From Pseudomonadales bacterium (GTDB lineage: Bacteria; Pseudomonadota; Gammaproteobacteria; Pseudomonadales; UBA7239): a stretch of DNA of 64,000 nt. The position numbers were made by a program, and so were the translations under genes. The notes under the pieces were generated by a model. It saw nothing but the letters and a program-made list of their open reading frames with translations. It searched no databases and was not told the DNA's origin. The stretch is from contig JAWLAB010000004.1 of the NCBI GenBank assembly GCA_041395665.1, forward strand, positions 62,001 to 126,000, written 5' to 3'. Below are positions 38,601-47,779 of this stretch, piece by piece (position 1 is the stretch's first letter; each line of letters starts with the position of its first letter).

Positions 38601-39290
38601 ATGAGCAAAAAAAATACGGTATTGGAATGTCGCAAGCTGACGAAAACTTATCGTCAGGGTGATCAAGATTTGCTGGTGTTGAACCAAATTGATTTGTTGG
38701 TACAACAAAGTGAGCGATTGGCGATTGTCGGTTCATCAGGCTCGGGCAAATCAACACTGTTAAATTTATTGGGCGGGTTGGATGAAGCGCAAGCGGGCGA
38801 AGTATTGATTGCAGGAAAAAGTTGGCAAGCCATGCAAGAAAAAGAGCGCGCCGCGTGGCGCAATCAACAGTTGGGTTTTGTTTATCAGTTCCATCATTTA
38901 TTGGCGGAGTTTACTGCGCTGGAAAATGCCAGCATTCCTTTGTTGATTGCTGGAAAAACGAAAGCGGAAGCAAAACAACAAGCGACGACGATGCTAGAAG
39001 CAGTGGGCTTGGGTGCACGGTTATCGCACAAACCGGCACAGTTATCGGGTGGTGAACGACAACGCGTTGCCATTGCGCGCGCATTGGTAAATAAACCTGC
39101 GTGTGTGTTGATGGATGAGCCAACAGGTAACTTAGATGCCGACAATGCGCAACACGTGCAGCAGTTATTGAATACGCTCAATCGTGAATACGGTTTGGCA
39201 TTTATTTTGGTTACGCATGATCGTACTTTGGCAGCGCAACAAGATCGCTGCTTGGTGTTAGATCACGGTCATTTGCGAGTGCAGACCTGA
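38601..39290 (+). CDS. lolD: Lipoprotein-releasing ABC transporter ATPase LolD
   Basis: A 229-residue ABC ATPase with Walker A GSSGSGKST, Q-loop VYQFHHLLAEFTALEN (LolD-type), signature LSGGERQRVAIARAL, Walker B CVLMDEPTGNLD and the H-loop VTHD. It powers lipoprotein release with LolC and LolE. ATG 38601 is 7 bases past the lolC stop and the stop TGA overlaps the lolE ATG, so the three are one operon. Confidence 0.96.
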   Translation: MSKKNTVLECRKLTKTYRQGDQDLLVLNQIDLLVQQSERLAIVGSSGSGKSTLLNLLGGLDEAQAGEVLIAGKSWQAMQEKERAAWRNQQLGFVYQFHHLLAEFTALENASIPLLIAGKTKAEAKQQATTMLEAVGLGARLSHKPAQLSGGERQRVAIARALVNKPACVLMDEPTGNLDADNAQHVQQLLNTLNREYGLAFILVTHDRTLAAQQDRCLVLDHGHLRVQT

Positions 39291-40516
39291 TGCTGGTACG
39301 TTTTGTTGCATGGCGTTATGCGCAAGCGCGCAGTGGCTCGGCGCTGCTGGGATTTATCTCGCGTTTGTCGATGGCGGGTTTGGTGGTTGCTGTCGCGTTA
39401 TTGATTACTGTGTTGGCGGTAATGAATGGTTTTGAACATGAATTGCGCACGCGTATTTTGCGCGTTGTGCCTGCGATTACTTTGTATCCAGAAGAAAATG
39501 AAATTACAGATTGGAAAGCGGTGGCTCAGCAGGTGTTGCGCAATCCGCATGTGCTGGCGGCTAGTCCGTTGATTGAAGCGCAAGGCTTGATGGTGATGGG
39601 TTCAGCAGCAGAGCCAGTGCTGTTGTTTGCAACCGATCCTGCAGCGGAATCCAATCTGTCACATTTTGAATCCTTTACCGATAAAAAATCGTGGGATGCG
39701 TGGTTAGCCAATCCGCAATCAGTTTTGATCAGTAAAAAGCTGGCAAAAAAATTGGGTATTACTGCGGGTAATACGGTGGTGGCGATGTTGCCAGGCGTGA
39801 GCGGTGATAAATCTGCACCGGGGATTGTCAGTTTGTCTGTTGCTGGTTTGTATGAAACGGGAACGGAAGTTGATAACCATTTAGTGCTAGCGCAGTTGCC
39901 TTTGCTGCAAGCGCAGTACGGCATTCAAGGTGTGGCGGCGATTCGTTTTTCTGTCGACAACTGGTTGCAAGCGGATGCAATTGCTTGGTCTTTGGTGCAA
40001 CAGTTGCCGCCGCATTATTCGATGAAAACTTGGTTTCAAACGCACGGTAATCTTTACGAAGCGATTCGGATGTCGCGCCAATTAGTGATGTTGATGTTGG
40101 TCATCATTATTGTGATTGCTGCATTCAATGTGGTGTGCTCATTGGTGTTGGTGGTGGCAGACAAGCGTGGTGATATTGCTATTTTGCGTGCGATGGGTGT
40201 GCCGAATACACACATCATGCGTATTTTTATGCTGCACGGTTTGTTGATTGGCACGCTGGGAACTTTGATTGGCGCAGTGGTTGGTTGCGCACTGGCATTG
40301 GCAATGCCGTCAGTTGCGCAGGGATTGCAAAATATTCTTGGTGTGCAGTTGCTTAGTACAGATGTTTATCCGGTCAATTATTTGCCTTCGGATTTGCGCG
40401 CATTGGATGTCAGTGTTGTCGTTGTGATCGCGCTAATAATCAGCGCAGTGGCGAGTATTTACCCCGCTTGGCGTGCCACTTGCTTACAGCCAGCGGATAT
40501 TTTGCGGCATGAGTGA
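39290..40516 (+). CDS. lolE: Lipoprotein-releasing ABC transporter permease LolE
   Basis: A 408-residue paralogue of LolC with the same four-TM layout: MAGLVVAVALLITVLAVMNG, periplasmic domain, then AFNVVCSLVLVVADKRGDIAILRAMG split over TM and coupling helix, and a final TM pair ending IYPAWRATCLQPADILRHE. In gammaproteobacteria LolE recognises the lipoprotein while LolC binds LolA; the assignment of the two here follows gene order only. Confidence 0.9.
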   Translation: MLVRFVAWRYAQARSGSALLGFISRLSMAGLVVAVALLITVLAVMNGFEHELRTRILRVVPAITLYPEENEITDWKAVAQQVLRNPHVLAASPLIEAQGLMVMGSAAEPVLLFATDPAAESNLSHFESFTDKKSWDAWLANPQSVLISKKLAKKLGITAGNTVVAMLPGVSGDKSAPGIVSLSVAGLYETGTEVDNHLVLAQLPLLQAQYGIQGVAAIRFSVDNWLQADAIAWSLVQQLPPHYSMKTWFQTHGNLYEAIRMSRQLVMLMLVIIIVIAAFNVVCSLVLVVADKRGDIAILRAMGVPNTHIMRIFMLHGLLIGTLGTLIGAVVGCALALAMPSVAQGLQNILGVQLLSTDVYPVNYLPSDLRALDVSVVVVIALIISAVASIYPAWRATCLQPADILRHE

Positions 40517-40528
40517 GCGATCGAACAA

Positions 40529-41227
40529 TTAGTCTTCGTCTTGCTTGAAGTAAGTAATTTCTAACGAATACGCCGTGCTACCTTTTTTCTCTTGATGCAC
40601 CAATTTGGCAATGGCGTAATGCAGTGAAGGCGCAAACCAAAATTGTGTATGGCGCGGACTGCTAGGCTTGCGTAGCCGTTCTACGACAACAGTATCTAAT
40701 TTTCCCAATGCAGTTTTGATGGTTTCCTTGCCGGTTACACGAAAGCAGAATAACTCCGCACCATCTTCACTCACTACATCGTAGCAAGGTTCGTTATAGC
40801 CACGCGCTAAATCATCAGCGAGCGCCAAGATATAAGTGCCGTTATCTAGCTCGCCACCTTTGAGTGGCACTTTGAACAGCTTGTTGCCTTTACTACCAGC
40901 GGCAATCTTTTTTTTCTGGTTGTAAGTGATTTCAGTTTCTCGGTTTTGTCCTAACACGCTGCGACGATAAATATAGTGTTTGGGTGTGATGCCTTTGTCG
41001 TTGTAAGCAAAGGTTGAGTTTTCTTCAATTTGACCAAAAAAACCGCTGGCAATGCTGGAAAAATGCCAATCATCTCCCGATTGCTCTAAGCGATGCGTCG
41101 CTTGCAGTGGAAAGTTTTTGTACATCGCCTGATAGATGGCGGTGTACGGTGTGTGTTGGATGGTAGTTTCACTGGCGGCGGAAAATGAGAACACACTCAG
41201 GGCGACAATGGCGAGGATGCGTTTCAT
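40529..41227 (-). CDS. DUF3108 domain-containing periplasmic protein
   Basis: A protein of about 232 residues with an N-terminal signal peptide (MKRILAIVALSVFSFSAASE). The beta-rich body contains YTAIYQAMYKNFPLQATHRLE, SGFFGQIEENSTF, TPKHYIYRRSVLG and the C-terminal KLVHQEKKGSTAYSLEITYF, as in DUF3108 proteins. These are periplasmic, predicted beta-sheet proteins of unknown function, commonly found after purN in Pseudomonas. The frame continues upstream to 41287 but ATG 41227 starts the signal peptide and overlaps the purN stop. Confidence 0.85.
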   Translation of the reverse strand: MKRILAIVALSVFSFSAASETTIQHTPYTAIYQAMYKNFPLQATHRLEQSGDDWHFSSIASGFFGQIEENSTFAYNDKGITPKHYIYRRSVLGQNRETEITYNQKKKIAAGSKGNKLFKVPLKGGELDNGTYILALADDLARGYNEPCYDVVSEDGAELFCFRVTGKETIKTALGKLDTVVVERLRKPSSPRHTQFWFAPSLHYAIAKLVHQEKKGSTAYSLEITYFKQDED

Positions 41228-41874
41228 AGTGGTGCTCCAGTAAGAGGCAGTGTGACACCGTCTAGTATGGCGTGGTGTTCGTTGCAATGTAAGCGTTCTT
41301 CACAAAACCAACGCACGGCTTGTGGATAGATAATGTGTTCTTGCTGTAGTACGCGTTGTGCCAGTGTGTCGGTGGTGTCATCAGGCATGATAGCAACACG
41401 CGCTTGAATAATGATGGGGCCGCCGTCCAATTCGGTAGAAACAAAATGCACCGTTGCGCCAGCTTCAGTGTCTTTTGCATCAATGGCGCGTTGATGTGTG
41501 TGCAAGCCTGGATATTTCGGCAACAGCGAGGGGTGAATATTCATCAACTTACCGTACAACGGCGCGACAAAAATCGGCGTGAGGATGCGCATAAAACCCG
41601 CGAGAATTACTAAGTCAGGTTTGTATTGCTGGACGGCAGACAATAACGCTCGATCGTAGTCTTCTCGTGTTGCAAAATCTTTGTGCGGTAGCACTTGTGT
41701 GGCGATGCCTGCTGCTTGTGCGCGTTGTAAGCCGTAAACATCTGCTATGTTGCTGATGACGCAGGCAATACGCGCAGGTAATGTATTTTGTGCAACGGTA
41801 TCAATAAACGCTTGTAGATTGCTGCCGCTGCCAGAAATCAGAACAACCAGATTTTTTTTTCTTGGGATGCTCAT
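41224..41874 (-). CDS. purN: Phosphoribosylglycinamide formyltransferase PurN
   Basis: A 216-residue enzyme of de novo purine synthesis that transfers a formyl group from 10-formyl-THF to GAR. VVLISGSGSNLQAFID is the phosphate-binding start, VILAGFMRILTPIFV and NIHPSLLPKYPGLHTHQRA carry the catalytic Asn and His, and GATVHFVSTELDGGPII carries the Asp-containing loop. It follows purM by 30 bases on the same strand and overlaps the DUF3108 start by four bases (ATGA). Confidence 0.97.
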   Translation of the reverse strand: MSIPRKKNLVVLISGSGSNLQAFIDTVAQNTLPARIACVISNIADVYGLQRAQAAGIATQVLPHKDFATREDYDRALLSAVQQYKPDLVILAGFMRILTPIFVAPLYGKLMNIHPSLLPKYPGLHTHQRAIDAKDTEAGATVHFVSTELDGGPIIIQARVAIMPDDTTDTLAQRVLQQEHIIYPQAVRWFCEERLHCNEHHAILDGVTLPLTGAPL

Positions 41875-41904
41875 TGCGAAAAAAATAACTGGATGGCGTG
41901 ATGA

Positions 41905-42966
41905 TTATTTGGCATCGAAGACAACATGCGGCTCGGCATCGTGCGCGCTTTTTTCTATCGTGCCAATCACGAATGCCTGTTCGTGGCAGTCGTGCAATAC
42001 GGCGAGCGTGTTGTCCACATCGGCTTGCGGCACACAAATCACCATGCCGACACCGCAGTTAAATGTGCGATACATTTCCAGTGGATTGACATTGCCTTGT
42101 GCTTGCAGCCAATCAAACAGTGGCCCCATTTTCCATGCGCTGGTGTTGATGTTGGCGCGTGAACCTTGTGGCAAAACGCGTGGTAAATTTTCAGTCAAGC
42201 CGCCACCGGTAATGTGCGCAATGGCACGCACATCGACGGCGCGAATCAAACGCAAAATGGTTTTTACATAGATTCGTGTTGGCTCCATCAACCAGTCTGC
42301 CAACGGTTTGCCTGACAATATTTCGGTTGCCGGATTGACACCAGAAACAGAAATAATTTTGCGGATGAGGGAGTAGCCGTTCGAGTGCGCGCCGGATGAA
42401 GCAATACCGATTAAAGCATCGCCCACATGCACGCGTGAGCCGTCGATGATTTCATTTTTTTCCACCGCGCCGACACAAAAGCCGGCCATGTCGTAGTCAT
42501 CGCCTTCATACATGCCGGGCATTTCTGCAGTTTCACCGCCGACCAATGCGCAGCCTGCCTGCTCGCAGCCCGCGCCGATACCGGTGATGACGCTCGCTGC
42601 AACATCGATATCCAATTTGCCCGTGGCGTAGTAATCGAGAAAGAACAGCGGTTCTGCGCCGCACACCACCAAGTCGTTGACGCACATCGCCACCAAATCA
42701 ATGCCGACGGTGTCGTGTTTTTTGAGATCGATCGCCAAACGCAATTTCGTGCCGACGCCATCGGTGCCGGAAACGAGTACGGGTTGTCTGTAGTGGCTGG
42801 GGATTTCGAACAGTGCGCCGAAGCCACCCAGTCCGCCCATCACGCCAGGGCGGCGCGTTTTTTTGGCGACATGCTTGATGCGCTCGACCAACGCAGTGCC
42901 AGCATCAATATCAACGCCAGAATCTTTGTAGCTGAGAGAAGGCTTGTTGGAGGAGGATTCGGTCAT
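41905..42966 (-). CDS. purM: Phosphoribosylformylglycinamidine cyclo-ligase PurM
   Basis: A protein of about 353 residues that forms aminoimidazole ribotide with [56 protein letters not shown] and [11 protein letters not shown] are its conserved motifs, and [15 protein letters not shown] is near the C-terminus. ATG 42966 (MTESSSNK) gives the normal length; an upstream ATG at 43008 is less likely. It diverges from ribE, with 131 bases between the starts. Confidence 0.97.
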   Translation of the reverse strand: MTESSSNKPSLSYKDSGVDIDAGTALVERIKHVAKKTRRPGVMGGLGGFGALFEIPSHYRQPVLVSGTDGVGTKLRLAIDLKKHDTVGIDLVAMCVNDLVVCGAEPLFFLDYYATGKLDIDVAASVITGIGAGCEQAGCALVGGETAEMPGMYEGDDYDMAGFCVGAVEKNEIIDGSRVHVGDALIGIASSGAHSNGYSLIRKIISVSGVNPATEILSGKPLADWLMEPTRIYVKTILRLIRAVDVRAIAHITGGGLTENLPRVLPQGSRANINTSAWKMGPLFDWLQAQGNVNPLEMYRTFNCGVGMVICVPQADVDNTLAVLHDCHEQAFVIGTIEKSAHDAEPHVVFDAK

Positions 42967-43097
42967 GGGGCAAAGCGCCTGTGTCGAGCGATAAATCGGG
43001 ACGCGCATTGTAGCAGTCTGCGCTCAGGCTGGGGCAGCGAAAGAGGGAGGCTGTGGTAGACTGCGCCGCCACAGAAAAACCCGCTGGAGTAGCCGCT

Positions 43098-43568
43098 ATG
43101 TCAGGCATTAAAACAATCGAAGGTGATTTCAATCCAGGCAAAGCGCGCTTTGCACTGTTGGTGTCGCGCTGGAACAGTTTTGTGGTCGAAAGTTTGAAAG
43201 ACGGCGCAATCGACACACTGCGTCGTCACGGCGTTGCTGAAAGCCAAATCACTTTGGTGCGTGCACCGGGGGCGTTTGAATTGCCGTTGGTGGCACAGCA
43301 GTTGGCGGCTTCTAAAAAGTTTGATGCCATCATCGCGCTGGGCGCGGTAATTCGTGGCGGTACACCTCACTTTGAATATGTGGCGGGCGAGTGCGTAAAA
43401 GGCTTGGCACAAGTGAGCTTGAATGCTTCCGTGCCGGTGGCTTTCGGCGTGTTGACGGTGGATTCCATCGAGCAAGCCATCGAACGCTCTGGCACCAAAG
43501 CGGGCAACAAAGGCGCAGAAGCAGCCAGCTCCGCGCTGGAAATGGTCAGCCTGTTGTCGCGACTGTGA
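43098..43568 (+). CDS. ribE: 6,7-dimethyl-8-ribityllumazine synthase
   Basis: A 156-residue enzyme making the riboflavin precursor. [46 protein letters not shown] and [19 protein letters not shown] are the classic ribH motifs with the active-site Arg/His region. ATG 43098 has GGAG eight bases upstream. It is called ribE or ribH in different species. NusB follows with an overlapping GTGA, so the usual ribH-nusB-thiL-pgpA order is present. Confidence 0.96.
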   Translation: MSGIKTIEGDFNPGKARFALLVSRWNSFVVESLKDGAIDTLRRHGVAESQITLVRAPGAFELPLVAQQLAASKKFDAIIALGAVIRGGTPHFEYVAGECVKGLAQVSLNASVPVAFGVLTVDSIEQAIERSGTKAGNKGAEAASSALEMVSLLSRL

Positions 43569-44020
43569 GTGCTGGCGGTGAGAGCGCCGCACTCGATATC
43601 GGCGCGCGTCAAAAAGCGCGTCACTACGCAGTGCAGGCGTTATATCAGCATATTTTGACGCAAGATTCCGCTGCGAAAATTGAAGCGGAATTTCGTGTGG
43701 ATTACGACATGGATGGCGTCGATCTCGCGTATTTCCATGAGTTGTTATCGACCGTGATTGCGAGCACAGAAAAGCTGGATGCACTGTTTGATCCGTATTT
43801 GGATCGTGGTTTGAATGAAATTGATCCGGTATCGCTAGCGCAGTTGCGTTTATCCACTTACGAATTGCAGTCGCGCATTGATGTGCCTTGGCGCGTGGTG
43901 ATTGAAGAAGCAATTCGTCTCTCGAAGAAGTTTGGCCCCACCGACAGTTATAAATATCTGAACGGTGTGTTGGATCGACTGTCGCGCGATTTGCGCGCCG
44001 CTGAGCGAGCCAAAGGCTAA
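43565..44020 (+). CDS. nusB: Transcription antitermination factor NusB
   Basis: A 151-residue helical RNA-binding protein: [18 protein letters not shown] carries the arginine-rich start, [23 protein letters not shown] and [20 protein letters not shown] are typical. It binds boxA RNA with NusE (S10) in rRNA antitermination. The open frame reaches well back into ribE, but GTG 43565 overlapping the ribE stop gives the family length and N-terminus. thiL begins 5 bases after the stop. Confidence 0.94.
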   Translation: MSAGGESAALDIGARQKARHYAVQALYQHILTQDSAAKIEAEFRVDYDMDGVDLAYFHELLSTVIASTEKLDALFDPYLDRGLNEIDPVSLAQLRLSTYELQSRIDVPWRVVIEEAIRLSKKFGPTDSYKYLNGVLDRLSRDLRAAERAKG

Positions 44021-44025
44021 ACGCC

Positions 44026-45045
44026 ATGCGCCAGAGCGACCTTCCCTCGCTTGGCAAAAAAAAGCCGCTTGGCAAAAATCTGTCGCATGGCGATAAAAAA
44101 CCGCTTGGCGAATTTGAATTAATCCGTCGTTATTTCACGCCGCAAACTGTGCCAAATACCGTGTTATTGGGCGTGGGCGATGATTGCGCTGCGCTGGCAA
44201 TTCCCGCCGGTGAAGTGTTGGTCGTTTCTGTCGATACACAGCTACCCGATGTGCACTTTCCTGCGCATGCCAATCCCGCGCAGATAGCTGCGCGCGCATT
44301 GCGTTGTGCAGCGAGTGATTTGGCGGCGATGGGCGCAACGCCTTTAGGTTTTACGCTGGCGCTCACACTGCCTGCGGTTGAAGAATCGTGGCTGTCTGCA
44401 TTTTCTGCGGGTTTGTTAGAAGCAGCGCAACAATTGCATTGCCCTTTGATCGGCGGCGATACCACGCGCGGCGCGCTGTGCATCAGCATACAAGTGCACG
44501 GCAGCGTGCCGGCTGAAAAAATGTTGCGCCGCAGTGGTGCAAAAGTAGGTGATGAGGTGTGGGTGTCTGGCTCGTTGGGTGATGGCGCAGCGGCTTTGGC
44601 GTTATTGCAAAATCAGCACGCATTTTCTGAACCGGCTGCGAGTTATTTGGAGCGGCGCTTTTATCATCCAAATATTGATTTTGATTTGGTTGTCACATTA
44701 CGGCAGTACGCCAGTGCGTGCATTGATGTGTCAGATGGTTTGCTGGCCGACCTTTCGCATATTTGTGCGGCAAGTTTAGTGGGTGCAAAGGTTTTTTGTG
44801 ATGCTCTGCCTATTTCTGCGTTGTGGTGTGACAGTGTGACGCAGCAGCAGAGAGAGCAATGGGCGCTGTGCGGCGGTGATGATTACCGCTTATGTTTTAC
44901 TGCGTCAACTCAACACAAGACGGCCCTGAACAAGTTGCCTAATTTGTTTTGTGTTGGTGAAATTGTTGTAGGTAAAGGTGTTGTGATTTTGGATGAAAGT
45001 CAGCAAGCCATGACAATACCTGATCACAGTTATAAACATTTTTAG
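44026..45045 (+). CDS. thiL: Thiamine-monophosphate kinase with a repeat-built N-terminal extension
   Basis: A 339-residue kinase that makes thiamine pyrophosphate from TMP. GEFELIRRYF, GVGDDCAAL, SDLAAMGATPLGFTLALTLP, GGDTTRGALCISI and GGDDYRLCF are the ThiL/PurM-like motifs. ThiL normally begins one or two residues before GEFELI; here about 27 residues precede it. This extension is built from six-residue units (SLGKKK, PLGKNL, SHGDKK, PLGEFE) encoded by an 18-bp repeat. ATG 44026 is the only in-frame ATG. A single lost A at 44094-44100 would instead put the ATG at 44087 in frame (MAIKKPLGEFELI), so the extension is not certain. Confidence 0.92.
   Translation: MRQSDLPSLGKKKPLGKNLSHGDKKPLGEFELIRRYFTPQTVPNTVLLGVGDDCAALAIPAGEVLVVSVDTQLPDVHFPAHANPAQIAARALRCAASDLAAMGATPLGFTLALTLPAVEESWLSAFSAGLLEAAQQLHCPLIGGDTTRGALCISIQVHGSVPAEKMLRRSGAKVGDEVWVSGSLGDGAAALALLQNQHAFSEPAASYLERRFYHPNIDFDLVVTLRQYASACIDVSDGLLADLSHICAASLVGAKVFCDALPISALWCDSVTQQQREQWALCGGDDYRLCFTASTQHKTALNKLPNLFCVGEIVVGKGVVILDESQQAMTIPDHSYKHF
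44048..44119 (+). repeat. 18-bp degenerate tandem repeat in the 5' end of thiL
   Basis: The octamer CGCTTGGC starts at 44048, 44066 and 44102, and CGCATGGC starts at 44084: four copies spaced exactly 18 bp. The filler between octamers is mostly A-rich and diverged. Because 18 is a multiple of three the frame is kept. Confidence 0.8.
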
Positions 45046-45051
45046 TTTTAT

Positions 45052-45543
45052 ATGATGATTTTTGATCGCACCATCAACCCGAAAGTTTTTACGCGCTGGC
45101 AACACTGCTTGGCGTTTGGCTTGGGCAGTGGTTTGGCGCGCAAAGCGCCTGGCACTTGGGGGACGCTAGCTGCTGTGCCCTTTTGTTGTGCGGCGTGGTG
45201 GTTTTTACCTGCATGGCTATTTGCCTTATTGCTGCTGGTGATGATGATTTTTGGTGTGAAATTGTGCGGTGATGTGGCGCATGATCTTGGCGTGCACGAT
45301 CACGGCGGCATTGTGTGGGATGAATGGGTGGGCTACGGCATTGCACTGTTCGCTTTGCCATTGCAATGGTACTGGCCGGTGCTGGCTTTTGTAGTTTTTC
45401 GTTTATTGGATATTTTGAAACCTTGGCCAATTTCGTGGTGCGACAAAAACCTGCACGGTGGTTTGGGAATCATGATGGATGATGTGCTGGCGGGTGCTTT
45501 TTCCTGTTTGGTATTGCACGGTATCAGGGTGTTTTTCGCATGA
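45052..45543 (+). CDS. pgpA: Phosphatidylglycerophosphatase A
   Basis: A 163-residue membrane enzyme that dephosphorylates phosphatidylglycerol phosphate. FGLGSGLARKAPGTWGTLAAVP is the family opening. AHDLGVHDHGGIVWDEWVGYGIALF carries the metal-binding His/Asp/Glu, and DILKPWPISWCDKNLHGGLGIMMDDVLAG is the second conserved block. It follows thiL by 6 bases and overlaps the sulfatase start by four bases. Confidence 0.95.
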   Translation: MMIFDRTINPKVFTRWQHCLAFGLGSGLARKAPGTWGTLAAVPFCCAAWWFLPAWLFALLLLVMMIFGVKLCGDVAHDLGVHDHGGIVWDEWVGYGIALFALPLQWYWPVLAFVVFRLLDILKPWPISWCDKNLHGGLGIMMDDVLAGAFSCLVLHGIRVFFA

Positions 45544-47036
45544 AGGCAATGAAAAAATTGCCCGCTGTTTTATTCGTATTGGCTGGATTGATTGTCAGCG
45601 CCGTAGTTTTTGCGTCTGAAAAAAATGCACCTGAAAAAAAACCGATGAATTTTATTGTCATCTTATTGGATGACTTGGGGTTGCATGACACTGGCTTCAT
45701 GGGTAATGATTTTATTGAAACGCCGGCAATGGATCGGTTGGCAAAAGACGGCGTGATGTTTACGCAGGCTTATGCCAATGCGCCGAACTGTGCGCCAAGC
45801 CGTGCTGCAATCCTCTCTGGACAATACGCGCCGCGCACGGGTGTTTACACCATGGCTACGGGTGACATGGGTAATGCTACGCAGCGTAAATTGCTAACGC
45901 CAAAAAATAATATGAATTTACCGCCAGAGGTTTATACGCTGGCGGAATTGCTGCGTGATCACGGTTATGCCACAGCGAGTATCGGCAAATGGAATCTCGG
46001 GCATGGTGCAGTCAGGGGGCCAGAAGGGCAGGGTTTTGATATAAATATTGCTGGCCATCGCGGTGGTGTTGAGCAGTCGTACTTTGCACCGTATTCACCT
46101 TTACTGCCCAATGTGCAAAACGCGCCGCAAGGTGAATATCTGACGGATCGCTTGAATGCAGAAGCATTGAAATTTATCGATCAAAATAAAACCAAGCCAT
46201 TTTTTATTTATCTGTCGCACTACGCACCGCATTTTCCTATCCATGCGCCACAGGATATAAAGCAAAAATATTTGAATAAACGAAAGCAGTATTGTGGAGA
46301 AAAGCCCACATTGAAATATTGTGAGATGTCAGACTATTACCCTGAATATGCAGCAATGATTGATCGCGTTGATCATGGTGTGCAAGGTATTCGTGAAAAA
46401 CTTAAGCGTGATGGGTTGGATAAAAACACAAGCATTATTTTGATGTCAGATAACGGTGGCTATCCCTTTGTAAAAGATCCAGCGGCATGGCGTGGCTTAA
46501 AATCTGATTTGTATGAAGGCGGGCTGCGTGTGCCTATGGTGTGGTTCGTGCCAACTAATAGAGCGGGCTCTGTTATTGATACGCCAGCAATAGGTGTCGA
46601 TCTATACCCGACAATCGCTGCATTGGCAGGCGTTGATACAAAAAACAATAGGCTAGATGGTAAAAACCTATTGCCGCTTTTAGTGCAATCATCAAATCAA
46701 TTTCCGGCGCGGGATCTATTTTGGTATTTGCCTGGTTATACCGTTGATGATGATATTGGTATGGAAGAAGATATATCTATGTTGCCGCGTACAGGACAAA
46801 AAAAATTCTCTCAGATTCCTGCTGTAGCCATGCGGCGCGGTGATTGGAAGTTGATTTGGTATTACGACGGTACGCCCGCTGAGTTGTATAACTTGCGTGA
46901 AGATCCATTGGAGGCGCGTAATCAATTTGTGAATGAAAAGTCGCGTGGCCAAACGATGTTGCGAGCACTAAAACAGTGGTTGCAGGATACAGTGGCGCTG
47001 TTGTTCTGCCTAAAATCCTGCGTATCAGTCAATTGA
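45540..47036 (+). CDS. Secreted sulfatase, C-terminal tail frameshifted
   Basis: A type I sulfatase of 498 residues as read. It starts with a signal peptide (KKLPAVLFVLAGLIVSAVVFA). LLDDLGLHDTGFMGN carries the metal-binding Asp pair, and CAPSRAAILSGQYAPRTG is the formylglycine motif (C-x-P-S-R). SDNGGYPFVKD supplies the C-terminal metal ligands. It should hydrolyse sulfate esters, probably on polysaccharide, in the periplasm. The end (LFCLKSCVSVN) does not look like the family. In other phases the DNA reads GAVVLPK then NPAYQSIEDRY with TAA at 47047-47049, the usual sulfatase ending. Two single-base losses near 46989 and 47011-47014 explain it. Confidence 0.88.
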   Translation: MKAMKKLPAVLFVLAGLIVSAVVFASEKNAPEKKPMNFIVILLDDLGLHDTGFMGNDFIETPAMDRLAKDGVMFTQAYANAPNCAPSRAAILSGQYAPRTGVYTMATGDMGNATQRKLLTPKNNMNLPPEVYTLAELLRDHGYATASIGKWNLGHGAVRGPEGQGFDINIAGHRGGVEQSYFAPYSPLLPNVQNAPQGEYLTDRLNAEALKFIDQNKTKPFFIYLSHYAPHFPIHAPQDIKQKYLNKRKQYCGEKPTLKYCEMSDYYPEYAAMIDRVDHGVQGIREKLKRDGLDKNTSIILMSDNGGYPFVKDPAAWRGLKSDLYEGGLRVPMVWFVPTNRAGSVIDTPAIGVDLYPTIAALAGVDTKNNRLDGKNLLPLLVQSSNQFPARDLFWYLPGYTVDDDIGMEEDISMLPRTGQKKFSQIPAVAMRRGDWKLIWYYDGTPAELYNLREDPLEARNQFVNEKSRGQTMLRALKQWLQDTVALLFCLKSCVSVN

Positions 47037-47063
47037 AGACCGGTATTAAGTAAAGGCCAGTGG

Positions 47064-47693
47064 TTATCGTAGAAACCAGCGTGATAAATCAGCGCGCGCG
47101 GCCCAATTTTCCTGTTCGAGCATCGGTTTGTCATAAAACTTTTCGACATGACCGATGCACAAAATAGCAACAGGGTGGCTGCCTTCTGGCATGTGTAAAA
47201 GTGACTTTAACTTTTTTGGCTCAAATAGCGAAACCCAGCCTACGCCCAAGCCTTCTGCGCGTGCAGCCAGCCACAGGTTTTGAATGGCGCAGGAAACGGA
47301 TGCGAGATCCATTTCTGGCAGTGTGCGCCTGCCAAAAATATGTTTTTCACGCCTATCCATGAGTGCGACAACCAATACTTCGCCACAATCAAGCACGCCT
47401 TCTACTTTGAGTTTCATGAACTCGTCTTCGCGTTCACCCAATGCAGTGGCAGTGGCGATGCGTTCCTCCTCCACCAGAGCGTGCAGCGATGTGCGCAAGT
47501 TACGATCTGTAATACGCACAAAACGCCAAGGTTGCATGAAGCCGACGCTGGGCGCGTGGTGCGCCGCTTGCAGTAAGCGTTGCAATACTTCGGGGCTGAT
47601 GGGATCAGAGAGAAAGTGGCGCATATCGCGTCGTTCTGCGATGGCGCGATAAACAGCCGCGCGTTCGGCATCGCTGTAGGCAAGAGGATTCAT
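47064..47693 (-). CDS. bluB: BluB-type 5,6-dimethylbenzimidazole synthase
   Basis: A 209-residue flavin-destroying nitroreductase-fold enzyme. ERRDMRHFLSDPISPEVLQ, APSVGFMQPWRF, LPEMDLASVSCAIQNLWLAARAEGLGVGWVS and the C-terminal HVEKFYDKPMLEQENWA are diagnostic for BluB rather than general nitroreductases. It converts FMNH2 to dimethylbenzimidazole, the lower ligand of cobalamin. No other cobalamin gene is in the window, so it may serve remodelling of salvaged corrinoids. It converges on the sulfatase gene. Confidence 0.9.
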   Translation of the reverse strand: MNPLAYSDAERAAVYRAIAERRDMRHFLSDPISPEVLQRLLQAAHHAPSVGFMQPWRFVRITDRNLRTSLHALVEEERIATATALGEREDEFMKLKVEGVLDCGEVLVVALMDRREKHIFGRRTLPEMDLASVSCAIQNLWLAARAEGLGVGWVSLFEPKKLKSLLHMPEGSHPVAILCIGHVEKFYDKPMLEQENWAARADLSRWFLR

Positions 47694-47779
47694 CGGTCTA
47701 TGTGGTTGTGAAATTTTGTGGTTGCCATTATAACGGTGCAGTGTACGCTGTCAGAGCGGCGTGAGGATTGGAGGGAAGC

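Noticed and set aside
43101..44075. A 324-codon open frame on the minus strand across ribE, nusB and the start of thiL
   Set aside because: It lies exactly antisense to three confidently identified genes, has no family-like motif, and has no ribosome-binding site. It is a by-product of codon use.
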